Notes under the pieces: model-generated | The model's input: the letters and a program-made list of their open reading frames with translations, nothing else | What the model was told of the DNA's origin: nothing | Database searches by the model: none | Assembly (NCBI RefSeq): GCF_007858365.1 | Contig: NZ_VFIO01000011.1 | Coordinates: forward strand, 1-64,000 | Origin: Pseudomonas saxonica | GTDB lineage: Bacteria > Pseudomonadota > Gammaproteobacteria > Pseudomonadales > Pseudomonadaceae | Direction: 5' to 3' | DNA length: 64,000 bases | In this document: positions 62,924-64,000 of the stretch, piece by piece | Layout of the letters: each line of letters starts with the position of its first letter | Position numbering within the stretch: position 1 is the first letter of the stretch | Translations under genes and position numbers: made by a program

Positions 62924-64000
62924 ATGGGTAAATCTGTGCTCGAAAAACCTGCGACGGTCCCCGTGCTTAAAGTCGCACCTGACCAGGCCCTGGCGAGCCA
63001 GCTTCTTCAAGGGGGCACGGAGCTTCTCAACCTGGTCGCCCCCGGCAATATCATCCAGCCCGGAGCAACTGACACGTCGGGTTTTGAACAGAGTCTCTGG
63101 CAGCCCATGATCGAAGCGCTGCTCCAGCAAGTGGGCAACTCGTTTCTGGACTGGGTTTGGCAAGCCCTCAAGGATTACTTTGCCGAACCCTTGGCGCTGT
63201 TGAATGGCTTCCAACAACTGGCTGCAGTGTTGGTCGATCCAAAGATTACCTTGCTTGTCAAAAGCAAGGCATTGCTCGATTTTCTCGAGGCTCAAAACAG
63301 CCTCACACCCACGGCTACACCCTATATCGCTATTGCCCAACATCTTCATCACATCATCGAAGTACAGCAGCAAAGAGCGGCATTCACCGTTGCGCACAGT
63401 GTTTTGACCCTCAAAAGCCTGGTTGCGCTGGCTCATATGCCCGAAGTGCAAGCGCTTGCAGGCAAGCACACTCTCGCCCCGGTGCAAAACCTGTTACGCG
63501 GCGCCCTGGAGATGGCTCAAACCTGGCTACACCTGTCTCAAGCATCGTGGGACTCACCCGAGTCTGTGTTTGAGGGGCTGCGCGAGGCCGACCTGTTACC
63601 AGGCTGGGTTATTGAAATTGTCGAGCAGGGTCAGCGACTTTACGAAGTTCTGGATGCGCTGTATGTGCAGGCCGAATCTAAAGCCGAGCTTGAAAACGCT
63701 CCTCCCCTGAAACGCTTTCTGACTCAGTTCAATGAAAGTAACGACGCCTTGGGGAAATTCACTGCGCTGTTTTACCTGTTGGTCGACGATACAGCGCTGC
63801 CAATCCTCAACAAATACGCTGGAGACGCGTTTGGCGGTCTGTTCAAGGTATTCGCGCTGCTTAAAACAGGTCAGCAGGCGGCGCCAGAGGACACCAGCGG
63901 CATGAGTGCCGCCCTGCTCACCCTTGATCACTACACCAGTAAACCTTTTATTGCGCGTATGAGTGGTGCAGGGGAAGTCGGGCAGTTGATGGCCGAGCCT
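62924..64000 (+). CDS. Giant-protein paralogue, N-terminal part (runs off the window)
   Basis: 359 codons are open from the ATG at 62924 (AGGGTGG upstream) to the window edge, with no stop. It is homologous along its length to residues about 60-380 of the first giant protein. Examples are LPGWVIEIVEQGQRLYEVL against LPDWMNNFVVQGQALYAQL, FGGLFKVFALLK against LQGLFKVYAMVQ, and LLTLDHYTSKPFIARM against LLSIDHFTSQVFVDQL. The extreme N-terminus differs. It is all-helical by eye and more GC-rich than the first copy. Function unknown. Confidence 0.88.
   Translation, partial: MGKSVLEKPATVPVLKVAPDQALASQLLQGGTELLNLVAPGNIIQPGATDTSGFEQSLWQPMIEALLQQVGNSFLDWVWQALKDYFAEPLALLNGFQQLAAVLVDPKITLLVKSKALLDFLEAQNSLTPTATPYIAIAQHLHHIIEVQQQRAAFTVAHSVLTLKSLVALAHMPEVQALAGKHTLAPVQNLLRGALEMAQTWLHLSQASWDSPESVFEGLREADLLPGWVIEIVEQGQRLYEVLDALYVQAESKAELENAPPLKRFLTQFNESNDALGKFTALFYLLVDDTALPILNKYAGDAFGGLFKVFALLKTGQQAAPEDTSGMSAALLTLDHYTSKPFIARMSGAGEVGQLMAEP

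Overview
The window is typical of a Pseudomonas-like gammaproteobacterium. It has GC-rich coding DNA, Pseudomonas-type extragenic repeats, paired DUF1302/DUF1329 proteins, and a second flagellar locus of the lateral (Laf/Flag-2) type. There are no RNA genes, CRISPR arrays or transposases that I can see.

Layout. (1) 1-676 holds no gene, only dispersed repeats. (2) 677-10983, all on the minus strand, is a catabolic block: a DUF35-MaoC fusion, a thiolase, a DUF1302 outer-surface protein, an MBL-fold hydrolase, an acyl-CoA synthetase, an Old Yellow Enzyme relative, an NTF2/SnoaL-like protein and two SDRs. (3) 11233-21672 (minus) is a complete rod/hook operon flgBCDEFGHIJKL plus a LafW-like gene, with flgA divergent (21774-22568, plus). 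(4) 22570-25610 is an array of about 25 tandem copies of a 112- or 150-bp unit. (5) 25613-33722 (minus) looks like a flagellin glycosylation cassette: a 1171-aa multidomain glycosyltransferase, a NeuD-like acyltransferase, an SDR, a KAS III, an ACP and a sugar aminotransferase. It is interrupted by a symmetrical repeat element. (6) 34130-35951 (plus) has a short flagellin and a ToxR-like membrane regulator (LafZ-like). (7) 36009-42159 (minus) is fliD-fliS-fliT-fliK-fliL-fliA-motA-motB, the lafBCDEFSTU order of lateral flagella. (8) 42548-53980 (minus) is a second catabolic block: DUF1329, acyl-CoA ligase, four acyl-CoA dehydrogenases, Ltp2-like thiolase, MaoC, MaoC-DUF35 fusion and SDR. A crotonase is divergent (54126-54911, plus). 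(9) 55043-64000 carries two tandem giant paralogous genes of unknown function. A degenerate copy of the crotonase 3' end lies between them.

How the genes fit together. The flagellar genes supply rod, hook, junction, cap, filament, chaperones, hook-length control, sigma-28 and motor. The export apparatus, C-ring, MS-ring, flgM/flgN and the lateral master regulator are not in the window and must be elsewhere if the system works. Good -24/-12 sequences before flgB and fliD point to sigma-54 control. The glycosylation genes could build and attach an N-acylated 4-amino-4,6-dideoxyhexose to the flagellin. The catabolic genes are organised like CoA-dependent side-chain removal modules (ChsE/ChsH/Ltp2 type) of steroid or other branched polycyclic or isoprenoid acids. 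No ring-cleavage genes are present, so the substrate is unknown. The flagellar/glycosylation block sits between the two catabolic blocks and separates DUF1302 from DUF1329, as if it had been inserted into one locus.

The most novel material is the giant gene pair at the right end and its flanking 25-bp direct repeat. Next come an EF-hand-like loop in the lateral FliD, a FlgJ whose enzyme domain is SLT-type, and the large tandem array.
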